Below are positions 43,196-51,012 of a stretch of DNA of 64,000 bases, one piece after another; positions within the stretch are counted from its first letter, which is position 1; every line of letters starts with the position of its first letter. Source of the DNA: Rickettsiales bacterium (lineage in GTDB: Bacteria > Pseudomonadota > Alphaproteobacteria > G027485855). The position numbers were made by a program, and so were the translations under genes. The DNA lies in contig JAIXQD010000001.1 of NCBI GenBank assembly GCA_027485855.1, positions 393,575-457,574 of the forward strand, written 5' to 3'. The notes below the pieces were generated by a model. It made no database searches. It was not told the DNA's origin and saw only the letters and a program-made list of their open reading frames with translations.

Positions 43196-43658
43196 GCATC
43201 GTCTTCAGCGCTTTTGCGCCATGCGCCATGAAATAAAACCGATAAATAATGCTTGGCATGCCCATCGTTTGGATAAGGCGCACAGATTTTCTGCTCAACA
43301 AGCCATTTCTAAAGGGATTTTTTGACTTCAGGTCATAGGCAAAGCCTTTGGTAAAGCAGCGCTCAAAAAAGCCTTTGAGTAAAGCCGGAATCATATATTC
43401 CCACATGGGATAGACAATCACGATATGATCTGCCCATCGGATTTTTTCTTGTGTGTTGACAAGATCCGGCTCTGGCGTTTGATTGCCCTGATAGCCCTCA
43501 TGCAAGATAGGATCAAAATGTAATTTTGCGATATTGACAAGCTGAACATTTTGCCCGGCACCCATCGCTCCCTCTTTATATGCGTTTGCCAGCACTGCAC
43601 AAAAACTTTCGCGCTCTTGTGCAGGGTGGCCCAGAAGTATCAGGATATTTTTAGCCAT
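43077..43658 (-). CDS. NAD(P)H:quinone oxidoreductase-like flavoprotein
   Basis: 193-residue flavodoxin-fold protein (ILILLGHPAQERESFC onward; ADHIVIVYPMWEYMIPALLKG; FFERCFTKGFAYD) of the NQO/MdaB-like group, which reduces quinones by two electrons using FMN/FAD. The ATG is preceded by a GAGGGC-like site. It is the last gene of a minus-strand run from 47378 (46-base gap to ackA). Its 3' end overlaps the small gene at 42977, which is an unusual convergent arrangement. Confidence 0.85.
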   Translation of the reverse strand: MAKNILILLGHPAQERESFCAVLANAYKEGAMGAGQNVQLVNIAKLHFDPILHEGYQGNQTPEPDLVNTQEKIRWADHIVIVYPMWEYMIPALLKGFFERCFTKGFAYDLKSKNPFRNGLLSRKSVRLIQTMGMPSIIYRFYFMAHGAKALKTMLKFCGLGPVGISYFGMIEGSDKRRKNYIESARKLGANSA

Positions 43659-43704
43659 AAGCCCTCTTATATAGTGTTTAAACGATTATTGTTTAGATTT
43701 AAGG

Positions 43705-44697
43705 TTACAACGTAAAGCGCGCTTGGCACGCAGCAGCAATGACAATTTCCTCATCGGACGGAATCACATAAACAGCAAAATTACCAGCCCACTGAAGTAA
43801 ACTCGTTATTTTACTCCGCACTCCTGCGACATTTTCACCAATACCACCAGTGAAAACCAACGCATCCAATCCGCCCAGTGCAGGCAGCAAGGCAGAAATT
43901 TGTCTCGCGGCAAATATGCAATAAAGCTCAATCGCCTCAAGCGCAGTTGGGCTGTTACTTGCCAGCAATTGCTGCATATCACTACTACTGGCAGAAACAC
44001 CCTTTAGGCCAGATTCGTGATACAGCATATGGCTGAGCTCAGCCACCGACATAGCCGTCTCAGTCAGTAAATAAAGCAAAACGCCCGCATCCAGCGCGCC
44101 GCAGCGTGAGCCCATCATCAGCCCATCCAACGTAGAGAAACCAGTGCTGCAGGCAACACTTTGTGAATGATGTAATGCACAGGCGCTAGAGCCACCACCC
44201 AAATGCGCCACAATCACGCGTTCATGTTCTGGCATGGTCTCGGCCACATGTTGGTAGGAAAGCCCATGAAAGCCGTAGCGCATAATGCCCGCCTCATGCA
44301 GTTGGCGAGGGATAGCAAATCTGCGCTGATTATCCGCTATACTATGATGAAACGCCGTATCAAAACAGGCGATATGCGCAATGTTTGGGTAAAGCTTTCG
44401 TGCCGCTTCAATTAAAACAAGTGCGGCAGGCTGATGCAATGGTGCAAGTGGTATCAGGTCTTTCAGTTTTTCAAGCACGGCATCGGTAATCAACGTTGCT
44501 TGCGTAAAATCCTGCCCGCCATGCACCACCCTATAACCAATAGCAGCAATATCATATTGCCCAATCGAGCAGAGCCATTCATCCACTTGCTCGCTATTAT
44601 GCGTTTGCGTATGGCCTTTGCGCTCTAGCGTTACGGCATCAAACGTAGCAAAGCGGGTATTGACCGACCCCGCATTGCAAGTAACAATTATGCTCAT
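43705..44697 (-). CDS. ackA: Acetate kinase (short form)
   Basis: Makes ATP and acetate from acetyl phosphate. Recognisable are the N-terminal TCNAGSVNTRF, GYRVVHGGQDF, FDTAFHHSIADNQRRFAIP, RYGFHGLSYQHV, VAHLGGGSSACAL, GSRCGALDAG and VFTGGIGENVAG. At 330 residues it is shorter than typical AckA (about 400), with several loops trimmed; related short acyl kinases exist. The start overlaps the pta-like stop by four bases (ATGA), so kinase and phosphotransacetylase are coupled. Confidence 0.9.
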   Translation of the reverse strand: MSIIVTCNAGSVNTRFATFDAVTLERKGHTQTHNSEQVDEWLCSIGQYDIAAIGYRVVHGGQDFTQATLITDAVLEKLKDLIPLAPLHQPAALVLIEAARKLYPNIAHIACFDTAFHHSIADNQRRFAIPRQLHEAGIMRYGFHGLSYQHVAETMPEHERVIVAHLGGGSSACALHHSQSVACSTGFSTLDGLMMGSRCGALDAGVLLYLLTETAMSVAELSHMLYHESGLKGVSASSSDMQQLLASNSPTALEAIELYCIFAARQISALLPALGGLDALVFTGGIGENVAGVRSKITSLLQWAGNFAVYVIPSDEEIVIAAACQARFTL

Positions 44698-46106
44698 GTG
44701 GCTTTGGTTCTGGCATAAAGCAAAGCCAGCGCGCAGGAAACCACACGATTTTCAGCATCACCAGCGCGGCTGGTAAGAATAATCGGCACTTTCGCCCCCA
44801 GCACAATGCCCGCACCTTGCACGCCCGAGAAATAGCGCAGCTCTTTATAAAGCATATTGCCAGATTCAATATCAGGCACGACTAAAATATCTGCATTGCC
44901 CGCAACGGCCGAGCGAATGCCCTTAATCGTTGCCGCCTCTCTTGAAATTGCATTATCAAAAGCAAGTGGCCCATCAATAATGCCGCCGGTAATTTGCCCG
45001 CGCTCGGCCATTTTGCAAAGTGCCGTGGCATCGAGCGTTGATGGGATTTTCTCGGTAACAATTTCAACCGCAGAAAGAATTGCAACTTTTGGAACACCCA
45101 ACTTAAGTGTCGTAAACAAATCGATGGCGTTTTGCACAATATCGCGTTTGTCCAGCAAGCTAGGTTTAATATTGATGGCCGCATCGGTAAGAAAAAGTGG
45201 TTTCGGATAGCTGGGCACATCCAGCACAAATACATGGCTCATGCGGCGCGCCGTGCGCAGGCCGTTTTGTTTGTTAATCACGGCTTGCATGAGCTCATCG
45301 GTATGTAGCGCGCCCTTCATGATAGCGTCAACGCTGCCATCATTGGCCATTTTAACAGCGGCATCAGCAGCCGCATGGCTGTGCGCTGTCGCAAAAATTG
45401 TATAAACCGAAATATCGATGCCGGCCTCTTGTGCCGCTTTGCTAATTTTAGCTGCCGGCCCCACTAAAATTGGCTCAATAATACCCGCTTTTGCAGCAGC
45501 CACAGCACCACTGAGCGAGACATTATCCACCGGATGCACCACCGCAACTTTTAGTGGTTTCAGTGCCGAGATTTTATCCAGCAGCCACGCCTCATAATTA
45601 TGTGCACTTGTTTTTATTTGCACTTCTGGTAGCGGCAAAATATTCCAACTTATTTTTTCTGCGGGTGCCAGTGCGATGGCCTCTCCCTCTACAACATGTT
45701 CGCCTTTTTGATTGGTGCACAGCGTTGCAAAAGTGATGCGCTTATGCTTATCGTCTTTGGCAATGACCTTCACTGATGCAGTGACCACATCGCCCAAATG
45801 CACCGGCCGCAAAAACTTTAATGTTTGCTGTAGGTAAATTGTACCCGGGCCAGGCAGCTGCATGCCAAGCAGCACTGAGAACATCGAACCCGTCCACATG
45901 CCATGGCCAACGATTTGATGAAAGATATCGGTTTTGGCATAGGCCTCATCGAGATGCGCTGGGTTCATATCGCCCGTAACCGTGGCAAAAAGCTGAATAT
46001 CTTGCTTGGTCAATGTGCGCGTCATAGTGGCGCTGTCGCCGATATTTACTTCGTTGTAGGTTTTATTGGTAATGCAAGCGGGCGTATTGGGCATACTATC
46101 CATCAA
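44694..46106 (-). CDS. Bifunctional MaoC-like hydratase/phosphate acetyl(butyryl)transferase
   Basis: 470-residue fusion. The N-terminal about 150 residues are a MaoC-like hot-dog domain (DIQLFATVTGDMNPAHLDEAYA; IVGHGMWTGSMFSVLLGMQL). The C-terminal about 300 residues are a PTA/PTB phosphotransacylase (VAVVHPVDNVSLSGAVAAAK; ITGGIIDGPLAFDNAISREA; VPDIESGNMLYKEL). Fusions of this type are annotated as enoyl-CoA hydratase/phosphate acetyltransferase in alphaproteobacteria. It overlaps fabI by 11 bases and ackA by four. It likely feeds acyl phosphate to the kinase. Confidence 0.92.
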   Translation of the reverse strand: MMDSMPNTPACITNKTYNEVNIGDSATMTRTLTKQDIQLFATVTGDMNPAHLDEAYAKTDIFHQIVGHGMWTGSMFSVLLGMQLPGPGTIYLQQTLKFLRPVHLGDVVTASVKVIAKDDKHKRITFATLCTNQKGEHVVEGEAIALAPAEKISWNILPLPEVQIKTSAHNYEAWLLDKISALKPLKVAVVHPVDNVSLSGAVAAAKAGIIEPILVGPAAKISKAAQEAGIDISVYTIFATAHSHAAADAAVKMANDGSVDAIMKGALHTDELMQAVINKQNGLRTARRMSHVFVLDVPSYPKPLFLTDAAINIKPSLLDKRDIVQNAIDLFTTLKLGVPKVAILSAVEIVTEKIPSTLDATALCKMAERGQITGGIIDGPLAFDNAISREAATIKGIRSAVAGNADILVVPDIESGNMLYKELRYFSGVQGAGIVLGAKVPIILTSRAGDAENRVVSCALALLYARTKAT

Positions 46107-46851
46107 TCATGTGAATGCCGCCGGTGATATTTTTGGCTAAATCACTCACCAGAAATGCGGCCATATTGCCAATGTCGCTTAAATCAACCATGCGGTGCAA
46201 AGAGGCTTTCGCTTGGCTATCAACCAAAATTTTATCAAAATCTTTTATGCCCGAGCCAGCTCTGGTGTTGATAGCACTGGGCGAAAGCGCGTTAACGCGG
46301 ATATTTTTATCGCCCAACTCAACCGCCAGATATTTCACCGTGCTTTCTAGCGCGGCCTTCACGGGCCCCATCAAACCATAGTGATTGACCACTTGCGCAG
46401 AGCCCACATAAGTCACCGTTAACAAGCTGCCGCCTGAGCTCATAAGTGGCTCAGCCAGCTTTGCCATGCGAATGAAAGAATGGCAGGAAATATCCATGGC
46501 CATTAAAAACCCATCTTTCGAGCAATCCGTAACACGGCCATGCAAATCGGCTTTAGGTGCAAAGGCAATAGAGTGCAGCAAAAAATCCAGCTTGCCCCAC
46601 TCCTTTAGGTGTGTATCGAACAGCACATCCATTTCAAGGTCATCTTGCACATCGCAGGGCAAAATAATTATCGAGCCTAACTGCTCGGCCAGCGGTCTGA
46701 CATAGGGCTCGGCTTTAGCATTGGCGTAGGTTATGGCGAGTTCTGCACCTGCCGCCTTAAAAATACGCGCACAGCCATAGGCAATACTCTGCTCATTGGC
46801 GATACCAACAATCAGGCCTTTTTTGCCATTAAGATCGAGTATTGCAGTCAT
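46096..46851 (-). CDS. fabI: Enoyl-ACP reductase FabI (paralogue in fermentation cluster)
   Basis: Reduces trans-2-enoyl-ACP with NAD(P)H. The modified nucleotide motif LIVGIANEQSIAYGCA and LHSIAFAPKADL are FabI hallmarks, and the catalytic Tyr/Lys occur in NHYGLMGPVKAALES (Y-x6-K). It ends GGIHMIDG. FabI genes are usually elsewhere; here it is embedded in the pta-ack transcript with an 11-base overlap, suggesting a role in dumping reductant into acyl chains. 251 residues is normal. Confidence 0.92.
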   Translation of the reverse strand: MTAILDLNGKKGLIVGIANEQSIAYGCARIFKAAGAELAITYANAKAEPYVRPLAEQLGSIIILPCDVQDDLEMDVLFDTHLKEWGKLDFLLHSIAFAPKADLHGRVTDCSKDGFLMAMDISCHSFIRMAKLAEPLMSSGGSLLTVTYVGSAQVVNHYGLMGPVKAALESTVKYLAVELGDKNIRVNALSPSAINTRAGSGIKDFDKILVDSQAKASLHRMVDLSDIGNMAAFLVSDLAKNITGGIHMIDG

Positions 46852-46865
46852 GGCTGGCAGGCTCT

Positions 46866-47378
46866 TTAGCGGTTAAGATGACAAAGGCGCTCATAGGCAT
46901 CGCGCGTCGCAAATTTTGCAGTGGCCCAGGTTAAACGTGAAGGCCCGCGCTCTTCATTGCCAATTTCTCTATTCCATTGTTTTTCTAACTGCGCTTCAAT
47001 CTCGGCAAAATCGCGCCCCACATAGGTTGAATAGGCCTCAATGCCAAAACGATAGGCTGGCGCATAGCTATCATAGGCAATGGCCGAATCAAAATAATCG
47101 CGGTGCTTATGGTTGTTTCTCCAATAGGCTTCTTCTTTGTTGGGGCTAACTGATTGAGCAATGTCTTTGCCAGCAAGCGCACCCAGCGTGGCCCCAATGG
47201 CAACACCAGCCACTATGCCAGGCGCCCCCGCAACTGTGCCCACTGCCGCGCCTTCCAAGGCCCCCGCCGCCGCAGCACCCGCCACAGCGCCAATGGCCGC
47301 CCCGACTGAACCGCCAACAATATGGCTATCCTGTTTGCTGGCATGAATATTGGCATTTGGGTTTTTGCTGTGTGTCAT
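46866..47378 (-). CDS. Glycine-zipper envelope protein
   Basis: 170 residues. After a hydrophilic N-terminus comes a long Gly/Ala-rich glycine-zipper segment (GGSVGAAIGAVAGAAAAGAL, continuing to ATLGALAGKDIA) that may insert in membrane. A charged soluble C-terminus follows (EEAYWRNNHKHRDYFDSA; YAPAYRFGIEAYSTYVGRDF), found in stress-related small proteins of alphaproteobacteria. The ATG at 47378 has AGGAGA upstream. It is the first gene of the minus-strand fabI-pta-ack run and lies 125 bases from the FNR box at 47503. Confidence 0.75.
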   Translation of the reverse strand: MTHSKNPNANIHASKQDSHIVGGSVGAAIGAVAGAAAAGALEGAAVGTVAGAPGIVAGVAIGATLGALAGKDIAQSVSPNKEEAYWRNNHKHRDYFDSAIAYDSYAPAYRFGIEAYSTYVGRDFAEIEAQLEKQWNREIGNEERGPSRLTWATAKFATRDAYERLCHLNR

Positions 47379-47502
47379 AATATCTCCTGATGAATGGGGT
47401 TGTTGCACAGATATTTTTTGTGCTCGAGCGCACCATAGCGAAGCCATGAGCGGGCGTATTTGCCCACCATCAAATCATACGCAAGCAAGTTTTTTTGTGG
47501 CT

Positions 47503-47516
47503 TTGACCTGCATCAA
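47503..47516. promoter_or_regulatory. FNR/FixK-type box between divergent genes
   Basis: TTGACCTGCATCAA is a near-perfect FNR-type palindrome. It lies 56 bases upstream of the start at 47572 on the right and 125 bases upstream of the glycine-zipper gene on the left, so it may drive both the fabI-pta-ack run and the small genes to the right. Confidence 0.8.
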
Positions 47517-47571
47517 ATGAAACAGGACGCATATGCGCTATTCATAAAGAAATATTTTTAGGAATAGCCGC

Positions 47572-47958
47572 ATGGAAACTGCAAAAACCATCGAAGATGA
47601 AGATTATAAAAAGATATTCCAGCAATATCTGGAAATCTGTAACCAAGCGATTGAGCAAAATAAAAACAAATTCCCCTACACCGAAATCTGGGGTGCACGG
47701 TTTAAGTTGCTTGAAACAGAGGCAACACTTAAAGCCATTATTTATGATGATCGGCCTAAGCTGTCCTGCATGCTGCGCCTGACAAAAGACATGAAAATTG
47801 AACTGGTGGAAAATAAACCAATACCACCCGACGAAGCATGGCCATTTACCTATCAATATCTCAAAAGAGTGGTTGAGAACCCCAACGAATATATTGCTAA
47901 TCCGGCGCGGCTAGAGTGGGGCTGGCTACAAAATATTTTTGGCCCAATAAATAAATAA
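47572..47958 (+). CDS. Hypothetical protein, low-oxygen island
   Basis: 128-residue soluble protein with no known family (METAKTIEDEDYKKIFQQYL start; PPDEAWPFTYQYLKRVVENP; ARLEWGWLQNIFG end). It is rich in aromatic residues and charged helices and has no signal peptide. It is 56 bases after the FNR box at 47503 and is followed by a second small gene after 16 bases, suggesting co-expression under low oxygen. Confidence 0.7.
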   Translation: METAKTIEDEDYKKIFQQYLEICNQAIEQNKNKFPYTEIWGARFKLLETEATLKAIIYDDRPKLSCMLRLTKDMKIELVENKPIPPDEAWPFTYQYLKRVVENPNEYIANPARLEWGWLQNIFGPINK

Positions 47959-47974
47959 GCAAGGAGCAGATAAG

Positions 47975-48172
47975 ATGAAAAATGGCAACGATACCCATAT
48001 ACCAGCAGATTTTGACCGCAAACACGGACATGCCCATGTGACCAACAATCCGCCAAAATCAAAAAATATCCCTATCAAGGAAGATAAACGTAAAGAAGTG
48101 CGCGAGGAGCACACCAACCACTTTACCAGCCGCGAAGGCTACCCAGAAAAAAGTAAGCCCAAAAACAAATAA
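47975..48172 (+). CDS. Small basic hydrophilic protein
   Basis: 65 residues, very rich in Lys, Asn, His and Glu (MKNGNDTHIPADFDRKHGHA start), probably unstructured. It has a perfect AAGGAGC ribosome-binding site and follows the 47572 gene by 16 bases. I recognise no family; it could be a stress hydrophilin-like protein. Confidence 0.6.
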   Translation: MKNGNDTHIPADFDRKHGHAHVTNNPPKSKNIPIKEDKRKEVREEHTNHFTSREGYPEKSKPKNK

Positions 48173-48228
48173 ACCGCAAGAAATAGGCCCATAAAGACAT
48201 AAGCCAATTAAGAAACAAGCCCGCGCTG

Positions 48229-48978
48229 TTAATCCTCAGTATAAAGCTTTTCAAGCGCGTAACAGCCATCAACAAATTTCTTTAAGCGCTGAATAGAGGC
48301 AATGGTCACATGCGTGCCGCTGATATGCAGCCCCGTTTCAAGGCGCAGCATATTCAAGGCGCGTGAAAAGGTTGCGCCCTTCATGCCTAAAGTCGAGGCG
48401 ATGAGTGTTTTGTCATAAGGCAGCTCAAGCTCTACCCCATCGATTTGATCAAGAACCGGACACAGCGCCAACAGAAAACAGCCAATGCGCTGTGGCGCGC
48501 TATAATGAAGATATTGCTCTAGCTGTAGCTCATGGCGGCGCTGATATTTAATCATCGAAGTCAGCATATTATGCGCCAGCTGATTATTGCTGCGCATCTG
48601 CTCTTTAAGCAAAGCAATGGGGATACTGAGTATCTGCGCATCTTCCACCACTTGGGCAGAACTGGCATAGCGGCCATTTTCAAAAATAGAACTATCACCG
48701 GTAATATTGCTTGCCGTCAGCACGGCCAGATTTACCTCTTCGCCTTCTTCGGTTACATGAAACAGCTTCAACCAGCCGCTGCAAATAACATAAAAATGCG
48801 TGGCGTCCTCGCCTTCCAAATATAAGGTCTGTCCCTTTTTGTAGCTTTTAAGATGCGCGGCATCGGTAAAACTTTTTACATCGCGCTCTGGTAGGTTGGC
48901 AAATAATGTTATTTTTTTAAGATAATCGCACGAAGAACACTGCTTAGATACACACACCCATTTATTGGTTTTATTCAT
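48229..48978 (-). CDS. Crp/Fnr family regulator with N-terminal Cys cluster
   Basis: 249-residue regulator with a cyclic-nucleotide-binding-like beta-roll (LPERDVKSFTDAAHLKSYKK; EGEDATHFYVICSGW) and a C-terminal winged helix-turn-helix (TLIASTLGMKGATFSRALNM). Cys9, Cys14 and Cys17 sit near the N-terminus and Cys66 in the beta-roll, so an oxygen-labile cluster as in FNR is possible but the spacing differs from E. coli FNR (20, 23, 29, 122). The recognition helix reads A-T-F-S-R where FNR has E-x-x-S-R. FNR boxes at 49038 and 49075 lie upstream of its start, suggesting autoregulation or control by another FNR. Confidence 0.88.
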   Translation of the reverse strand: MNKTNKWVCVSKQCSSCDYLKKITLFANLPERDVKSFTDAAHLKSYKKGQTLYLEGEDATHFYVICSGWLKLFHVTEEGEEVNLAVLTASNITGDSSIFENGRYASSAQVVEDAQILSIPIALLKEQMRSNNQLAHNMLTSMIKYQRRHELQLEQYLHYSAPQRIGCFLLALCPVLDQIDGVELELPYDKTLIASTLGMKGATFSRALNMLRLETGLHISGTHVTIASIQRLKKFVDGCYALEKLYTED

Positions 48979-49037
48979 AAGTATCTTTTCCTGTTGTTCA
49001 AACGCTCCGCACCATAGAATAGTTTGAGAAAAGTTTA

Positions 49038-49051
49038 TTGATGTTGGTCAA
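49038..49051. promoter_or_regulatory. FNR/FixK-type box, crp-side
   Basis: TTGATGTTGGTCAA, 60 bases upstream of the crp-type gene start on the minus strand. It is the nearer of two boxes in the 207-base gap. Confidence 0.7.
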
Positions 49052-49074
49052 AAATATGATTTTCTTATGGTTTC

Positions 49075-49088
49075 TTGATACGCATCAA
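49075..49088. promoter_or_regulatory. FNR/FixK-type box, histidine-kinase side
   Basis: TTGATACGCATCAA is a perfect match to the FNR consensus. It lies 98 bases upstream of the histidine kinase start and 97 bases from the crp-type gene start. Confidence 0.85.
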
Positions 49089-49185
49089 CAAGGGTGAGAT
49101 AGGTTCGTGCCATTAATCGCTCGGGCGGCAAATTCTTCATGAATGTCTCAAAAAGAAGAATTCACCGCAATTATAGGAGCAAAAC

Positions 49186-49971
49186 ATGCATTTAGCCACT
49201 CAATTCAATAAGTTTTACGAGATTACCCCGCCGAGCGTGCACACCTCGATATTTAATGATGCCGATTATCTCGCCATCATGTGCCACGAAATAGGCACGC
49301 CCTTATCATCTATCATTGGCCTATCGCACATTCTGACCGATGTTGCCTGCTGCCCGCAAAAGAAAACCGAATGCGCCGAAATGCTGCGTGATAGCTCTCA
49401 TATGCTGATGTCGCTTATAAAAAACATGCTTGATGCTGCTAAGATAAATGCCGGCATGATTGAAATAGAGGACATTAATTTTAACCTTGTTAAACTTGTG
49501 CAGGAAGCCATGCATATTGTGGCAAACAAGGCTTTAGAAAAGGGCTTAGATTTGCAACTGCACATCACCGATAACCTGCCGCCGCAATGGCTGGGCGACC
49601 CGCTGCGCATAAGCCAGATTCTTGTTAATCTGCTCAGCAATGCGGTTAAATTCACCGAAAATGGGCATGTTTCACTTAATGTGAGTACAACACCCGATAA
49701 TCATGGCAACGACCAACTATGCTTCACCGTGGCAGATACCGGTATTGGCATGCATAAAGATGCGCTTGGGCGGATATTCAACAAATACACACAGGCCAAT
49801 GCCAGCATCAGCCGGCAACATGGCGGCAGTGGCTTGGGCCTATCTATTAGTCAAGAGCTTGCGCGCCTCATGCGTGGCAACATTGCCGTAAAAAGCTGGC
49901 CCGGAATAGGCTCACAATTTATAGTGACATTGCCGCTAAAAAAAGCCGCCGCACTATTGGCCGCAGCATAA
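49186..49971 (+). CDS. Short soluble histidine kinase
   Basis: 261 residues with only a HisKA dimerisation domain (phospho-acceptor His in AIMCHEIGTPLSSIIG) and a HATPase_c domain (ILVNLLSNAVKFTENGHVSL; VADTGIGM; HGGSGLGLSISQELARLM). There is no sensor, membrane segment or receiver domain, and no response regulator gene nearby, so the signal and target are unknown. AGGAGC lies upstream of the ATG. Fe-SOD follows after 69 bases. Confidence 0.88.
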   Translation: MHLATQFNKFYEITPPSVHTSIFNDADYLAIMCHEIGTPLSSIIGLSHILTDVACCPQKKTECAEMLRDSSHMLMSLIKNMLDAAKINAGMIEIEDINFNLVKLVQEAMHIVANKALEKGLDLQLHITDNLPPQWLGDPLRISQILVNLLSNAVKFTENGHVSLNVSTTPDNHGNDQLCFTVADTGIGMHKDALGRIFNKYTQANASISRQHGGSGLGLSISQELARLMRGNIAVKSWPGIGSQFIVTLPLKKAAALLAAA

Positions 49972-50040
49972 GCAATTTTAGCGCTTAAAATAATAAGAAC
50001 AGCGGCGCTCCAAATTTTCACTCAACTTAAGGAATTTCAT

Positions 50041-50649
50041 ATGCCCGAACTTTTTATCTTGCCCGCTTTGCCCTATCTTGATACCGCTCTTGCGCCAATT
50101 ATTTCTGCAAACGCAATCGGCTTTCATTACAACAAGCACCACCAAGGCTATGTCGATACATTAAACAAGCTGTGTCATAATGCAGAATTTGCCAATCTTT
50201 CGTTGGTTGAAATCATAAAAAAAACCGAAGGACAGGCTGATAAAATTAAAATTTTTAACAACGCTGCACAAATTTGGAACCACAGCTTCTTTTGGCAGAG
50301 TTTATCACCACACAGTAATGGCAAACCTTTGGGCAAGATTGCAGATCTGATTGACCGCGATTTAGGCGGCTATGAAAAATTTAAATCTGACTTTATCAGC
50401 GCGGCCATAGAGCAATTTGGCAGTGGTTGGTCTTGGCTTGTCATGGATCAAGGCAAACTTAAAATCTTGAAAACAAGCAACGCCGCAACGCCGGCTTCAG
50501 GCTCTGCATTGCCGCTGCTGGCGATTGATGTTTGGGAACATGCCTATTATCTCGATTACCAAAATAGGCGGATCGACTATGTCACTGCCGTCATTGAAAA
50601 ACTGTTGAATTGGCATGGCGTCAATGAAAAGCTAGAAGCATATTCATGA
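50041..50649 (+). CDS. sodB: Iron superoxide dismutase SodB
   Basis: Converts superoxide to hydrogen peroxide and oxygen. The conserved Fe/Mn-SOD motifs are YNKHHQGYVDTLNKL, NHSFFWQSL, FGSGWSWLVM and the C-terminal DVWEHAYYLDYQNRR. 202 residues is normal; no signal peptide. It is the last chromosomal gene before the tRNA-Leu fragment, with TAAGGAATTTCAT before the ATG. Confidence 0.95.
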   Translation: MPELFILPALPYLDTALAPIISANAIGFHYNKHHQGYVDTLNKLCHNAEFANLSLVEIIKKTEGQADKIKIFNNAAQIWNHSFFWQSLSPHSNGKPLGKIADLIDRDLGGYEKFKSDFISAAIEQFGSGWSWLVMDQGKLKILKTSNAATPASGSALPLLAIDVWEHAYYLDYQNRRIDYVTAVIEKLLNWHGVNEKLEAYS

Positions 50650-50674
50650 GCATTTTTCAGGCCTGAATAAAAAG

Positions 50675-50733
50675 TGGTGCTCGCGGCCGGAATTGAACCG
50701 GCACGACCTTGCGATCGACGGATTTTAAGTCCG
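50675..50733 (-). tRNA. Truncated tRNA-Leu(UAA) 3' half, probable att site
   Basis: On the minus strand the sequence reads anticodon stem-loop (GGACTTAAAATCC, anticodon TAA), a variable arm, a perfect T arm (GCCGGTTCAATTCCGGC) and the 3' acceptor CGCGAGCACCA. The 5' acceptor GCTCGCG and normal D arm are missing, so it is not a whole tRNA gene. A 3' tRNA fragment next to GC-richer DNA is the usual sign of an integrated element; the intact tRNA should lie at the far end, outside this window. Confidence 0.8.
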
Positions 50734-50791
50734 ATAGAGCCTACCGTAAGTCTATGATTTTGCTATTGTTTTTGGATCCAATTTTCGCTAT

Positions 50792-50813
50792 GTGTAAAAA
50801 CGCGTGTAAAAAA
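50792..50813 (+). repeat. Paired GTGTAAAAA direct repeats near the junction
   Basis: GTGTAAAAA at 50792 and again at 50804, a 12-base period, about 60 bases inside the element. Short repeats like this can be arm-type binding sites for a tyrosine recombinase; this is inference from position only. Confidence 0.4.
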
Positions 50814-51012
50814 GCACGTTTTTTCAATGCGATAGCGTTGCACCCGTGGGGACTTGCGCCCCGGACACAATTGGGGATCAGAGGGTCCTTCGAACGAGCA
50901 GAGGCTCAAACGTCCAGGAGAACGCCTATGCCGCAGACGCTCCTGCTTGCCCGAAATTCCCGAACGAAGCTTTAAGGCGAAGCCGCGCTTGGTTTTCGCG
51001 CAAGCGGCATCG
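50814..51012. other. Junction-proximal stretch without a recognised gene
   Basis: From the tRNA fragment to 51012 I see no credible coding sequence: frames here have poor codon use and no ribosome-binding sites. GC rises sharply across this interval, marking the change from chromosome to element. Confidence 0.6.

Noticed and set aside
50652..50672. Terminator after sodB
   Set aside because: TTCAGGCCTGAA is palindromic but the stem is short and without a proper loop or T-run.
50675..50765. Complete tRNA-Leu gene
   Set aside because: The 5' acceptor strand complementary to CGCGAGC and a normal D arm are absent upstream.
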